A stretch of 64,000 nt of DNA from Fasciola hepatica (GCA_948099385.1 CANUEZ040000113.1:10118501-10182500); one strand, 5' to 3'. Numbered from the stretch's first letter, positions 21,218-34,620 are shown. Notes: generated by a model not told the origin, from the letters alone. Program-made: numbers and translations.

Positions 21218-22290
21218 ACGGTGCTTCGAAAACATGTTTCCGTTTTTTGAGCATTTTTTCGCCAAGTGGATGGCATCAAAATGGGTAGTCCAAAAGGCCC
21301 CATCTTGGCCAACAGATTGGTGATGAGTCTTGGAAATAAATTTATTGACAACAACGGTGATACGCAGCTCTACGAGAGATACAACGATGATATCTTTGTT
21401 ATTAGCAACTTCAAGTATGATTCCATCAATCTCATCAGTAGACATAATGTGGTTCATGGGAACATACGGCTTTCTGTGGAGCACGAATCTGACAACAAGT
21501 CCGCATTTCTCGACATCCTGATACCCGGGCGTCAAGACGGGATAAGGAGTAGATCCGGATACCAAAAACGCACATGGTTATGCCAGTACGAGCATTGCAC
21601 AAGCTTTCGTGTTTCTGAGTTGAACGTGAACTGGTGAGAAACGAGTTTAACGGAGTCCACAGAATTCATACACGGGATACGCCTCTTTCTGAAACAGAAT
21701 GGCTGAATAATGTGTTTCATTCCAAACCTGTCCTACCCTACGTATGCAGACAGATACGTGTCCACGTAGTCAAACAAACGTTATCAGTTCATTCCAAATC
21801 ACACCTATACATGTTTATGTGTGAGGGCTCGGACAACTACCCAGGTCGAACTGAAAGGGAACTTCAACTGAGAGTGGCCGAACATGTATCAAGATGGGTG
21901 GACACCTACGTTAACCAACTGGGAGCACACGGCCAAAGGTCACCAGTCAGGAAGCTGTCAACTTCTCCCATCGCATGTCATTTGCTAGACACAAAGCGCC
22001 GAATCAACCGCATAGCTGGGTTCTCAGTGATCTTATCCGCTACCGATTCACGACTACTACAAATTGCCGAAGCGATAATGATTACCAAATAAGAGCTCAG
22101 TTTGTGCAACCAAATGGAGTTATTGGTTTCCCTGGAGTTGCTCTGGTAAAGTATGACGTTTGTGAAACTTTACCGATAGTTTTATTTTGTCATTGGGCAC
22201 AAATTGCGCAACGTAACTCTGATGTGCTCCCTTATCAAGTTCGTACCAGGAAGCAGTTGCTTCTTGTCTAAATAATCGCAAGTATAGAGT
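21218..22290 (+). mobile_element. Penelope-like element, 3' part of RT and GIY-YIG (unit 2)
   Basis: This repeats 11212-12290: RT palm block MGSPKGPILANRL, YNDD, FLDILIPGRQDG, linker, and endonuclease with YPGRTERELQLRVAEH. It lacks the upstream RT segment that unit 1 retains (10830-11211), because the duplication breakpoint cuts inside the RT. One inserted base after CACAAGCTTT changes the frame at the end of the RT segment compared with copy 1. Confidence 0.8.
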
Positions 22291-22339
22291 AGCAATATTA
22301 GAAGCGTGTAACGAATCATCAAACTGTTGAAAAATGAAA

Positions 22340-22343
<4 letters not shown>

Positions 22344-22382
<39 letters not shown>
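22344..22382. repeat. (AT)n microsatellite (unit 2)
   Basis: Counterpart of the array at 12335, preceded by CAC and slightly different in length. Confidence 0.95.
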
Positions 22383-22386
<4 letters not shown>

Positions 22387-22456
22387 TGATAGGTCTCTTA
22401 GTGATTCATCGTTTTTTAAGACTACCAGTACGCCTGTGCATGCGTCTGCCAACTAC

Positions 22457-23921
22457 AACACACAAACGGTGGTAAGATAATCTTGTGGAGGGTAAGATGA
22501 AACCTCCCATTGAAAGACTTTAATGCACCGGACAGCGCGAGTGTGCATGACGCGAAAAACAATTCGCCGCCTAAGTGTGAAGACGAACAGTGACTTTACA
22601 TTGTTTGACGGGGTCATTGACAGTATTAGTGCGTTGGGGGTGTGAGAATCGCCAGTATTGGAGGGGTCTTAGAAAATCTACCAATAATGGTTTGAGTGAC
22701 ATTTGGAGAACAACATACTGGTCCCATTCGGGCAAAGGAATGAACACATGGCATAGTGCCGGGACAAACTGAAGGTCGAGAGGCGCAAAATTAACTGTAG
22801 TCTGTTGGAGGTTCATCGTTTTCGAGAAGTATCGATAGCAATTGGCGTGCGAAAGTGATAGTCCTGGAAGGATTAATTGAAATAGTAGTGATGTGCATTC
22901 GCACTGATCGTGTGATTAGATCTTATCTGGCTGAGGATAGTGGTGTACCCAATACATCTTTATCTAATTAGGGTGGTTGCGATTACGGGATGATGTAAAC
23001 GAGTGCATACCATGACAATTAAAACTTAATTCATTTACTTCGATCATTGTTTCCGTATTTCGGACGACCAGCTGAGGGTTTACGGCGAACATACAGATCC
23101 ATCTTTCTTAGCTCCGTGTTTGTGATTACGAACTGATGAATTAGGCAGTCATTTCACTTTGGACTGTAATGCAGTGGATGATCAGAAGTGATAACAAAAT
23201 GTGGATCTATTGTCTCCCACCTGATCTACGGTGAAGCATTAACACGATTACCAGTCTTTAGCACGTGTTTTTGAGCTGAATGGGTGTGGGTTGTAGCTTC
23301 TTCGACAAAGTCTTCTAACTTGCGATCTGTGTCACTACCGAACGTACTCCATGTATTTCTACATACAGTACCGGTACTGATATGGTTGAATAAAAGAACG
23401 AATTGAAGTTATTCAGAAATATAGGCGACTACGTGATTCACTAGAATTGCTTGCTTTCAACACGAGTTGATTCCAACTTTTCCCAGTTTTGTCGAGTTCA
23501 GTCAAATTGTGTTATTGCTGCACGGTTTGTCGTATGAAGCGAAATGCTTCTTTGATAGGAAACCGATTATTTAAAGTGAAACATATCACGGAGTTATGAT
23601 ATTACTCCAATGAACCTTCCAAAGTGACAAACTTTTTCACTAAAAGACCCGTAAAATGCTAAGGGCACAACGAACTCTAATAAAAATGCCGAAATATCAA
23701 AGATTCCTCAATTTCTGTGATACTGTACCTTACCGCAACAAGCGGAAAGCTGCCACACACAAGAAAGACGAAGGAAAAAACCTCGACATATTGGAGACAT
23801 GTATATACGGACACTTCACATCATAAAACCAGAAAAAAGGCCGACACAAACTAATTGGACCGAATTCGAAAGTCCATAATGAGGTCTTATCAAGTTATAC
23901 AGCTTTTCATATGTTTCACGG
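22457..23921. other. unassigned sequence in duplicated unit 2
   Basis: Counterpart of 12450-13914, essentially unchanged. Nothing recognisable on either strand. Confidence 0.5.
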
Positions 23922-24607
23922 ACCGTGTACTGAGCCGTGGTCTACCTGCATACACTTAATCAAGATCATATTTACGCTTCAGCTTTCATCTGGCGAAAGT
24001 CACGCTTCACTCACCTCTAGGATTATACTATTCATAGACTAGAACTTACTACTGTAGCACTGGTCTCAAAGCTAGTCAAGCAAGCTGAGTTAAAATAACC
24101 GCTGTCGATCATCTATGAGGTTTTTTGGACGGACTCAATGATTTTCTCACAATTACTGCGAAACACTCTATCGTGCCTGGAAACATTTGTAGCAAATCGA
24201 CTTTCGTCCATTTAGGATCTGTCTGAATTTTCACAACGGCAATAAGTTGAGTCCCACAATAACCCGGCCGACTTAGTCTCCAGAGAGGTTATGGGTAACG
24301 AACTCAAGTTTATTCTGTCGATCTCAGGTCTCATATTTCTACACAAAGGGTTTAATGAATGGCCGAAAAAGCCCAGTCAATAAGCCATCGAAACCATGAA
24401 AGGTATTGATTGCGTGATCAAAGTTGTTTTCAAAAATGAACACTAGCACGAATGTTCATCCTGTTTTAGCGGCTGGAGAAACCTACCGAGGTACATTGCG
24501 TGGACGATAAGTCGTAAAGCATGCCTAAGAAAAAAGCGTCAATGTCAGTCAGAATTAGGTCTCAGGCACACTATCTTGGCTGACCTAGAAAGCGCAGAAC
24601 GAGACAA
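23922..24607. repeat. inverted repeat, left arm (unit 2)
   Basis: Counterpart of 13915-14600. It pairs with 26087-26752 in reverse complement, but the stretch that is perfectly paired in unit 1 is mismatched here at about ten positions on the right-arm side. Confidence 0.75.
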
Positions 24608-25797
24608 TATTAGCTGTAGTGTAGCAGGAGCGTTTCAAGGCCGAGTCTAATTTGGCTCGCCGTAGCCATACTGGAACCAGTCATAACATACTTTTAAGAA
24701 CGAACACGCCCTCTGAAGCAAATTTCACCATTGTATTTGAACGACATTATGCTGGTAGGAGGACAGCTACAGTAAGCTCCAATAACGTGCGATACAAAGC
24801 ACCCGATCATCCTCCTTCGAAGCCACTTCATGTGTCAACTGCTCGTGGAACACGCTCATCAATGAAACGACCATGTCAGTGTTTACCATACCGTTGGTAG
24901 TCTGCGAGATAAGTATGGGATTGTCCGAGGCCAAGCTCTTATCAAGCCACGGGTGGAGAAGCGATACTGCTGTTTATTCACTTGGCTAAACATCCACGCC
25001 GTCCACATTGAATAACTTAAAATCTGAGTGCCGATTCTTTTTATGTACCTGTGCTCGATTTGATGTCCTACGAAGATGCTCGTGAAGTATGTAAATCGAC
25101 ACCGGAACGAATTTCAGAGGGACGGAAAGTGAGGTAAGGCATCTGATAGGGGAGTGGAAGCAGAACTTCATAAGCAAGTTTGTCGTAGAAAGAGCGTGTG
25201 GTTGGATATTCAACCCCCAACAGCGAGACATCGTGGAGGAATTCGAAAACGGTTAATTAGATCCATATTATATGTATTGCATTCGGTCTTGGGTTCGCAG
25301 TTGGTTACAGGCTAGGTGTTTATCACTACTATGACAGAGGTTGGAAAACAGTATAAATGATAAGCTCTTACTAAATACTTGTGCTGATTCAAACGAGTAA
25401 GCCGTCCTCACCCCACAAAATTTTCTCGTGAACTTACTTAACTTGACGTTTTCGGTGGAAGAGGGAACGCCATGTAATCTGAATCGACGATGGCGTGAGG
25501 CACAATATCTTACAGATTTGTTTCGGAAGAAATGAATCAGCGCCTATCTATCACTGATTTAAATAAAACAATGGTTGCTCACTGTAGCTCCTCAAATCGG
25601 GTCAGTGATCTCTTGCTGATTATGGACAAGACGGTGGCTCGTAGATTGTGAAGGAAAGCGGTGGTGGAAGAAGTACTCAGATCGGGCGACACCAGGGTAC
25701 CTCATGTTACACTAAGGATAACTGATCAGGGGCTTACGCTGTCTATGTTTGCTTGAAGACCATGAATTCGAAAGTCGGTGAAAATAATGGTCGACCG
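23922..25797 (+). mobile_element. BEL/Pao remnant, RNase H-integrase (+ strand, unit 2)
   Basis: Counterpart of 13915-15800 with the same blocks and the same stops: NPADLVSREVMGNELKF, CLFTWLNIHAVHIE, NPPTARHRGGIRKRL and the C-terminal LLLIMDKTVARRL. One substitution is visible near 24670 (Glu to Gly in the frame at 24652). The shared breaks show that decay came before the duplication. Confidence 0.75.
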
Positions 25798-26086
25798 CAC
25801 AGTCGTGATCCCTGGGGGAGAGAACGTTACACGTTCTATTCCTTCAATTAACACTACTTCCCATTGACAGTAGGCGGACACTGTTCAGTAAATTCATATC
25901 ATCTGTTGCGTCTGAGTTTGCACCGGATAGTTTAACTCTTTCTCACTGATGAAAATTCGTTTGCGTCGGATAGTGAATTTCTTACATTCACAGAACATTT
26001 ATTGGTGATCTTATCTACCTTCCTTTTTTCTTCTCTGAAACTGTGTTCAATTCCCAGTTCATTCAGAGTGCCTTTAGTTGAAACCC

Positions 26087-26752
26087 TCCATTTCTATGCC
26101 CGTGTATTTCGAACGTGACTGCCCAGAACCGTCGCTGTAGACGTAATTCTGACTGACATTGAAGCTTTTTCCTCAACTAGGCCTCACGAATTCTCACCCA
26201 TGTAACTTACCTCGGTAGTTTTCTCCAGCTGCTAAAACAGGATGAACATTCGTGCTAGTGTTCATTTTTGAAAACAACTTTGATCACGCGATCATTACCT
26301 TTCACGGTTTCGATGGATTGTTGACTGGGCTTTTTCGGCCATTCATCAGTCTCTCTGTATAGAAATATAAGACCTGAGAACCACAGAATAACCTTGAGTT
26401 TTTTACCACTAGCCTCTCTGGAGACTAAGTCGGCCGGGTTATTGTGGGACTCAACTTATTGCCCATGCGAAGGATCAGAAAGATCTACAAAGTTTTCCTG
26501 GCGCCATACCGTATTTCGCAGTAATTGTGAGAAAATCATTGAGTCTGTCCACAAAACCTTGGAAACGACTACTAACGGTAATTTTACTTATGCTTGCTTC
26601 ACTAGTTTCGAGACCCATACTAGAGCGGTAAGTTCTACTCTATGAATAGTATGCGCCCAGGGGTGAGTGACTCGTGACTTCTCCCAGGTGAATGTCAAAA
26701 CTGCATTCTGATCCTGGCTAATTGTACGCAGGTAGACCACGGCTCAGTACCC
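26087..26752. repeat. inverted repeat, right arm (unit 2)
   Basis: Counterpart of 16080-16745. Between about 26341 and 26415 it differs from unit 1 at about ten sites, whereas the surrounding unit shows only a few differences per kilobase. At most of those sites unit 1 agrees with the left arm and this copy does not. Confidence 0.75.
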
Positions 26753-27192
26753 AGTCGGTGAGGCATCTGGGAAGCCACGTAACTCATACTATTTTGTTTG
26801 GTCTATTTCATTTGACGACAAACATAGCGGGATTCGAGGGTTACCGAGACTGTATTTGTTCCCTTCAACTCAACCGTCTTCGAATCTATTGTTAGTTAAT
26901 CTTGTTGTCCCGCCCTAAATTTAAATGGCATTCTCGTAGTATCAGCTAAACTGACAACAGGATTGAAGCGAAAAAAAACCAACGAGTGGTAAGGGGATGA
27001 GATAAAGGGCAACATCGCCATACTGGAGACCATAATTGCAAGCCTTTTGATTGTGAAACTGAACGTGTCCGTCGCATGAGTCCACTCCATACCCCTGTTC
27101 GGTAGACAGCCAGGTTCTGCAACATCAGCTAGCCCTTCGACTGAGTTACCAGACCACCTAACCAGGCGAAAGCCGCACCTCCACAGGGTTTA

Positions 27193-27501
27193 CTACAAAT
27201 CAGAAATCGCTCCTCGAAGAGCTTGTTCAGCTTTTCGGCTGATTAGACAGCAATCAACACAAAAATACCTCCGTAGGTCATCAATGTCGCAAGCCGGGTG
27301 TGTCCTGGCTTGTTCGAGCGACCGATTCAGTGCGTAGATAGCACAACATGGAGAAGACCTACCCCCGAAAGGATGTACGGTCATTTGATATGCATCTGGA
27401 TTATGGTTCATACTACCATCATTCCACCAAATGAACCAAAAACAAGACCGCTGCACTTGTCGCCCCTGAACCTTATGCAACGTGTCCTCAGTGTCCACCA
27501 A
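27193..27501 (-). pseudogene. BEL/Pao reverse transcriptase core (unit 2)
   Basis: Same peptide as 17227-17535, including HPFGGRSSPCCAIYAL and the damaged catalytic box FCVDCC. The upstream 41-base deletion lies just 3' of it in element order. Confidence 0.8.
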
Positions 27502-27798
27502 GTCTATGAATGGAAACTCTAACCTAATTCAAAACACCGTTAAGGCCGTTAATGGGATCAGGTCGCTGCAGAAGTTGTAGACTGAGCGAAGCACTTGCAT
27601 GCAGAATGGCACAATCAAGGACAACCCTTATTTTTCCGGTTTTATTGGGTTTCTGACAAAATTGTGGGGCAAATACCAGGTCCACCCTAGATCCACTGAT
27701 GCCGTTGAAGTAGCGGCCTCGGTGGATCCTTCGATTACGCAGTCGGATAAGACTTTTTTACATCTTTCTGTAAATTCAACATTCCTGGTGAACTGACC

Positions 27799-28563
27799 TT
27801 ATAGGGTGTATACTCGTTCTCGGGTAGCAATCCCATTGTCTGGTAAAGATAGGCACTCTTCTGTCCGCGGTAACGGGACTTCCAAATGTCCATCGGTTAA
27901 GCACGTGCGTGATTCCAGTTGTGTTAGTATCATTTTGTCTTCCACAGAGTAAGTTTCCTCAAGCGGTTTGGGTTCACCGAACTCTAGACCCCACATAGCA
28001 CCCAGCGAGGAAGAGGGTTCGTATCGCAAATGGATCCTCACACCTGCCATACCGACATTCTTATACCTAATGAGAGGTGGGTACGTTCGTACCGAACAGC
28101 ACGGAAACTCTTGCTCCCTCGACAAGTGGAAGCTGAACGTTATGCAGGTGTCTCCAACGTGCGACTGTGTTTGCGGCAAGAACAAATTGCCTCGCTTGAG
28201 GAAGGTAAGGGACGGAGCAGGCTGTTTTTGCTTCAAGGTGTTCTTGTTCGTCTAATGCATTCAACTGAAACCCAACCACCTCAGAGCTTATGTTCTTTCT
28301 TTGAGCCACAGTGAACACCGATAAAATGGCCCTTTGACCTATCAAGCCCAACCGTTCGACCAGATATTTGTCTATATTCGAGGGGAATCCGAACCACTGT
28401 GCATAAACACATAGGTGGTAACTGACCCCAGCGGCCCAGATACTCCAACCGGAAGAGCCCCCAACGATATGGTTTTCTCTTCAGTAGGTGTATTGAGACA
28501 ACAAACGGCCCCTGCACTTGGTTCGGCCGAAGAGTGTTCGGCTAAAAAGCGAGGGTGAAGCAA
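27799..28563 (-). pseudogene. BEL/Pao protease and RT N-terminal region (unit 2)
   Basis: Identical in arrangement to 17833-18597: protease HSGS, its C-terminal block, and the segment leading into RT, in three overlapping frames with shared frameshifts. Confidence 0.7.
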
Positions 28564-30522
28564 AAGGTGGTGACCTAAAGGACATCCCGCGACACCATGT
28601 GACCTACTGGATCAGCAAACCTCCGTTTCATGATTTGACTTTAGGCTTAAACGACACAGTTGATGTCGACTGATGAAGACCAATTTCTCTGTTAAATTCA
28701 GTGGTATGAACATTCAATACTGATCGGTGTGATGTGTTTCTTCACACGGGAAGCAATGTCGACGCAATATAAACGAACCGGACTCCTGAATAATAGCCGT
28801 TGCTTGAGGGTCATGCATTGATGTCGTAGAAGAAAATCCGCGATCAGGTTGTATGTGACTCTGAGTGGTGACTGAGTTGCAAGAGTAGGACTGGTGTATT
28901 TTAAGCACGTCGGCCCTTTCAACCACACATTCGATCAGGTCGTGAAAGGTCGGCTCCCTACCATGCCCGAGGAAAGACGAGGCGTAATCAGACCACGTGA
29001 ACTGTAGTGGTCGAGTTAGTCATCATACGGTGGTGGATGGTGCCCGGAAATCGTTTAAATGGATTAGATAGTCCAACTGTCGCTACGTATTTTTAAAGTT
29101 CTTTGTTTCATCTGCGAGTTCTGTTAATGTGATGAAATCCGTGAATTTAATGACAGATCCACCTACCAAATTACTAAGGGAACTCTGACAACGATATGAG
29201 GCTATGTGAACCGCCATCTCATAGTCCTCATTGCTTCGTCATACCCTTCGCTAGGCTCTAGGATGGCACAGCATTCTTTGCTTCTTCCCGATATCAATGG
29301 ACCAGGTGAGATAAACAGCTTTCATCATCACTGACCCTATTGGCTACGCCATTCTGGTGACTTCTCACGAAAAGTTAACATTTGAGAGGATTATCATCAA
29401 AACAGACAATCTCTCGTTGAGACAATGAAACCTGTGAATAGGCAGGTAACGGACACTGACATTTAGAACCTGCACGTTTGCCTATTGAGATATCAGAGCG
29501 ACTGACAGGTGGCTTAATTTCCGTTTTACTAGAAGTCAACGACGGAAATGTCCTGCCAATGGTGACTCATCGCAATATATCTATCTGGTGGGAGATACAT
29601 CCACAGTTTTTTCGTTATCAGTTATCAAAGTCTTCTTGGTGAGATCATTTTACAGCAGTCGTATCCACTAAATGCAGGACCGGATGTCATCCTCGGGGTT
29701 GTCTGCACTTCTTGAATATCATTCCAGATCCGGAGCCGATGTAAAACTCACTGTGCTTTCTATCGTGAAACGTTATGCACAATTTCAGCTAACTTTGTAG
29801 AAGAAATCCGACTGCTGTTGTAAAGCCATTTGATTCTCTCCCACTTCGTTGTTATAATCGTAAACTCTTGTAGGTACCTGTACATTTCCGACTTTTTCCA
29901 TGATTTTCAACGTCCCTTGGTGCGACACTCCTTTGTTGTACTGACGTTTTAATGTAAAAACACACACCTTTTGGTCGTCATCACCGCGCAATACAAAAAG
30001 ACTGGCAATAAATCTTTCATTCTGGCACTGTCTCATCTTCTGATTTGGAGTGTCTTGGAATTATATCAGTCAGAACCAATTGTGAGAAACAAAACATTTT
30101 AGAAGCTTCCGCGGCGTCTCTTGGCACTTCGCTCAATACCATCCTGTTCTGTTCAACGGATGGCTGTCAGACCGAACTGAACTGAAGACGTTGGCGGATA
30201 TTGGCTCTTCGGCGCTCATTTCCTGATCACAAGGACACTGAACAACTGTGAGTTTGTGTCACACATTTTGTTTCATTTTAATTCCTAATGTACATACCAT
30301 TTTGGCCTTTTTATCACCGCACGCTCCTATGCCCATCTTAGCTTGCTAGTGTCGTCTTGATATTGTTGATATTAATTTAGTGTACCATATAAACAGAGTA
30401 GTACGCTACACTCTACAGAACCTTTCTAGTTTTCTTTCACTTGAGTCAGTTCACTTCGTGTCTCGTCCACCCAGTAGACGTATTTTCAATAGACATGATT
30501 GTTATTGAATATGGTACTATAA

Positions 30523-30924
30523 TTAACAAACCTGTGCAGATAAAATAAACTCAACGTACAACTGATACTCCCTAAGAGTACCTTCAGAAATGGTTCTTCG
30601 GATCGTGTCAGAACATACAGGATTAAATGTGGCTCGGCTGACTTTGTGCTTGCTTTTTTCGAAAAAACCGAAAGAAGTTATGAGTTGGTGCCCGTAAAAA
30701 GCAAGACTGGCGTGGAACGTTACTGTGCGACTATCATTTGAGTCTATTCTACGAGGGTGTATGAACGTTGTGATAAAGGTTGTAACCACTGTGCTCTGTT
30801 GACCGCGATGTCTGATACCACTTTCATTGTCACTTTGGTCGATGAATATGGAATATTTGCCCGGATAGTTCGAGATACTCATAAATGAATAACAAATCTT
30901 GAAAAAGAGTTCCATGTTCTTCAA
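30523..30924 (-). CDS. hypothetical open frame, 133 codons (unit 2)
   Basis: Counterpart of 20557-20958, with at least one amino-acid change. Unknown function; its frame is open in both copies, which says little because the copies are recent. Confidence 0.2.
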   Translation of the reverse strand: MKNMELFFKICYSFMSISNYPGKYSIFIDQSDNESGIRHRGQQSTVVTTFITTFIHPRRIDSNDSRTVTFHASLAFYGHQLITSFGFFEKSKHKVSRATFNPVCSDTIRRTISEGTLREYQLYVEFILSAQVC

Positions 30925-31183
30925 AGGGGAAACTCAACTTTTTTTGTATTTATGTAAGTGAAAGTGGTTTAAAGTGGTTGTGAACGCATTCTGGTGTCTT
31001 TCGGAAGTCGTTTCCTCATTATCGTGTACAGATATTTTGTGCTCAAAATCGCACCTCTCAAATGGCTGCTACAAAGTGGCTATTGTAATATTATCGGTAA
31101 CATTTCCTTTAGATACCATAATGTACATTGCTCCGCATTTGTTATTATCTACGCTGTTGGAAAGCAGTGGAGAGTGGTACATA

Positions 31184-33189
31184 AGTGTATGGATCATAAT
31201 CACCATTCTCGTTTGTATAATGACAAGCTGTATGAGAAGAATAGGGGACGTACTCCTGATCAGGAGACCCACGTTGCCTAACTGACGGAATTTTCCACCA
31301 TGGTAAGGTAGCCTGTACATATGCTCGGAATAATTTCAACAGGTTGTTAACCGTCAAAGATATTTATGCCTAAAGGACAAAGGGAAGATATCTAGGTGGG
31401 CAGTTAGACGCACCTAAGATAAAGGGAGGGGTTGGCGATAAGGTAGAATCGCGCATCCTGTAGGAGGATGGAATGGTTAGGTACGCTTTCTACGTGCCTC
31501 AATCAGTAAAGCCCATGTTGTCTTAAGAGAGTTAGGTGTTACTGGCTGTGTGATACATCAGCTAAATCGTGGTGGGTACGTAATATGGCAAGTAATGTTA
31601 TTAGATAAGTGTGGTTTAGGTAGGTCTTCCTCCTACGCCATTCTTCCGAATGGGAGTGGCGTGAGGTTCAGGTAGGTCATCACTAAAATGAGCGATCAGC
31701 TTATTGTTACTCTTAGGGCTAAACCCGCTGTTACAGGCAGAAGTCCAGCACAGTATTCAGGTTTTGAGGAAACGGACCCGGATGCCTACATGCTGTTTTG
31801 TCAGTTCCATTTGCTTGGGGATATGGAGTAGCATTACATCCGACTTAGCAACATGTCTGGGAATGACAAATAGAGCATTCATCGATGGAACCGAAACATG
31901 GTTCATTCTTCTGAAAAAGAACATTCGATAGGTTTAAGACAGCAATCGCCAAGGGTTGCCCCGCAACATTTGCTGACCTTGGTCAAACGTGGTTGAAATA
32001 TAAACATATTTTGGCTACTCCGTTCGGCACCTTCATTACTAATAAGGTGGAGCTATAAAACAGATATTTGAAGATGGGGTTGTCTGTGAGATCATTCTTG
32101 ATTGACGCTTTTACAAGCATCCTAAAGTGATCTCAGGAATAGGAGGAATCTAGGCGTTATCCAATTAGAAAACAGATAATAGGTTAATAAGGTCATCAGA
32201 CTGAATGGAATAATCGGCAAATTATTTAGGACGGCCTACTTGTTTTACCCATTCAGTCGTTGTAGAACACATACCTACGATTGCCGTGCAAAAGATTGTC
32301 CCACAGTGCTATCGGTGGGGTCTTCAGCCCCGGTGTGACCGTGCAGTAACATTAACCGTGGCGCGCGAAGTATTATTTGCCTATGAACCTCCAGCATCTT
32401 TCTTGTAAATGTCTCCACCGATTACACGTCCCCTTTCTAAGGCTCGTCGAAAAGTGCCACTGGTACTTGAGGCTCTGAAGACAGCAGTAATTAAGAACTC
32501 GGCCATAAATGAAGCACACTTCTTAGGCCTAAATTCTCGCTTCTCTTAGATGCCATCAACGTCCACACGATGTCAGATAAGGAAACAGGCTGCCCTCACC
32601 AAAAAATGTCGACGCTTACAAACTGGTTGTATGGTTACTGTGCTTCTAATTGACGAAGAACACAGTACGCAAAAACTCCATTTATCAGCATATCAGTAAA
32701 CACGTACGTTAACGAGACATCAAACAAACAACCGAATCACCTGTAGGTAAACGCATGCGGTACATGAGATCAAATGAGGTGAAGCAGGGCCGCTCAGCAG
32801 CAACGAATCAACAAGCACGTATGGCTTAGGGCCCAAGTCTGATTGATCAGAGTAAGCCGTCTGTAGCATGAATGAAGTCACAGTAATGTGCGCACGTGCG
32901 TGCATGCTTCTGTATGACTAGTCGTGTCAGCGAACAAGCATGTATCAATTGTCAACCAGTTTGAGTCATCCCGTTATCCATCCACATGCCAAGAAAGCAT
33001 TTCAACAATGTCGTGTCTCCGAAACAGGCATACAATATCTTACTTTCGTGACCACTCTTCGCATCCTAGAAAAAGCATAGTTGCTCGCCCAACTCTTAGC
33101 GTTTCTGGTTAGCCGGAGTCCAGTCCTCGTCGTCAGACTAGCGCTGGGATTGCTTTGAATGTGAGAGCTGAGCATGCTTTGCTTGACTG
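31184..33189. other. no recognisable gene
   Basis: Unique sequence resumes after the tandem units. Short frames at 31704-31931 and 32924-33112 (+) carry no signature I know. Part of it may be 5' untranslated sequence of the downstream LINE, since it becomes more GC-rich near 32300-33200, but this is inference. Confidence 0.4.
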
Positions 33190-33690
33190 GATTCCAGTCA
33201 AAAGTCCATTGTGTGCAGTTCGGTTGACGGTTCTGTGAATGTCAGCAGGAACAAACTGAAGCACCGATGCATGCGCTCACTGACTGGAGTTCATCCGATA
33301 CCAAGGACGCACTCCACCACGATTTACCTCAGTGTGAGTGCAGTTGATATAGTGGTCATTGTTGGTGGTTGCAATGCCCAAGGTGGTCCTCTTGGGAGAT
33401 CCCGAAAGGCACATTAAAGGTTTTCTCGGCCGATCGCACTGATAACAGTGGCCGTCTCATTCAGTTGCGCTCCGACCACAGACCGTTTCTAACGAGTACG
33501 AACTTGTGTCATAGGAAGCAACATGTCGCCCTCTTGCGCCTTCACAATGTTGAACTCAGATTGACCATGATGTCATTGGTCACCGCTCTCGTGGATGCGT
33601 CGAGGGTTATCGTTCATTTTGGTCTACCCTCGTGGACTCGGATCACGCCTGGGTACGTCTTCGCTTATGATCTCGTCTTGCCTGTGGTCG
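33190..33690 (+). mobile_element. RTE-type LINE, apurinic endonuclease domain (decayed)
   Basis: The plus strand gives YAPTDW-like LTDWSSSDTKDAL, then IVVIVGG-CNAQGGPLG, where the family has GGDFNAQ, so one residue is missing. FSADRTDNSGRLIQL follows, then after a frame change TQIDHDVIGHRSRG, YRSFWSTLVDSDHAWV. The DSDH catalytic segment survives. Such endonucleases nick the target for LINE insertion. The match is to the SR2-like RTE elements of flukes, judged from memory of their conserved blocks. Two frameshifts and a stop near 33416 make it inactive. Confidence 0.75.
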
Positions 33691-34620
33691 CACCAAAATG
33701 AAGCTCTCTGTCCCGTGCAGTTGCTTCTACGCGACAACCCGCGATCTACTATTCAAGAGGAGCTGTTCATAAGACCATATATGTAGCCGGATGTTCCGGA
33801 CCCAGAAGAACGCTGGTAGCAGAAAAAGGAATCCTATTCTGCCGGTTCTAATGGCACCCAGGACTGGTTCAAGTAAGCCTCCCAATTTATGGATATCTTT
33901 TACATAGTTTGCCCTGCTGAATTCTCGCACACCCGGCCTTCCGGATGCCACCCGCAATGGATTGCGTAAATCCCTGAGACACCAACTGACCAGAAACCGG
34001 AAAAATGACCGTAAGCAGTGGATTTTGTAACTCGTTATTCCATACGCAACAAAGTTTAGGGCACGATTTATATAAACGCATCTTCACCACTGGATCTGGA
34101 ATGGCTCAAACTGCAACAAAGTAAAAACGAGCACAAACTCATGACTCAGACAAAACGACCACACTATCAAGCGACCTATTTAGCCACATGAGACCAAACG
34201 GAAAGTTGGATCGATAAGCTCATGGGGTTAAATGTTCAACTCTAAACGGCTGGATAACGGATTCTCGCTGGATGCGGTTGTTTGATGTGCACACGCGTAC
34301 AGATTGTACAGCCAACCAATGAACAGAAACCAAGGACGCGTGCAACTAACAATCCAGTCAAATGTGCAGACACAACAGTGGTGGATGACGAAAAATAGTT
34401 AAATGAAAGAGGCTGCCGCAGTATTCATAACCTTTACCGTTTTTAATATAGACACCTGACCAAGGAAACTCAAAGCATGTGAGTCCTTCATGGAATGCGA
34501 CAGCCCATCGATTCACTCCACGGGACTTCGTCTGGATGGCGGGAGTTGGGGGGAGGGAACTCCAGGGAACAATACAGATGACCCACCTCAACAGTGAACA
34601 GTGATTGTGTAGTCTTCATT
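33690..34620 (+). mobile_element. RTE-type LINE, linker between endonuclease and RT
   Basis: The LINE should continue here, but no conserved block can be followed. Minus-strand frames at 33727-33957 and 33887-34090 look fortuitous. The spacing suits the linker of such elements. Confidence 0.4.

Larger units (their letters stand above)
25937..29366 (-). mobile_element. BEL/Pao gag-pol remnant (- strand, unit 2)
   Basis: Counterpart of the minus-strand element in unit 1, with gag, decayed knuckle, protease HSGS, RT core with VDC and RNase H/integrase start in the same order. It differs by a 41-base deletion near 27114 in the connection region between RT and RNase H, and by a cluster of substitutions at 26340-26640. 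Confidence 0.8.
21218..31183 (+). repeat. 10 kb tandem duplication, unit 2
   Basis: This copy begins at ACGGTGCTTCG (21218), directly after the end of unit 1, and ends at GGTACATA (31183), where unique sequence resumes. Compared with unit 1 it lacks 41 bases (17105-17145 of unit 1), shows scattered substitutions near the left edge, a cluster at 26340-26640, and about 13 differences in the last 270 bases. Much of the interior looks identical. Confidence 0.9.

Noticed and set aside
11212..31183. Direct copies read as LTRs or pseudo-LTRs of one giant element
   Set aside because: The copies adjoin each other with no internal region and cut through PLE coding, so they are a tandem duplication, not terminal repeats.
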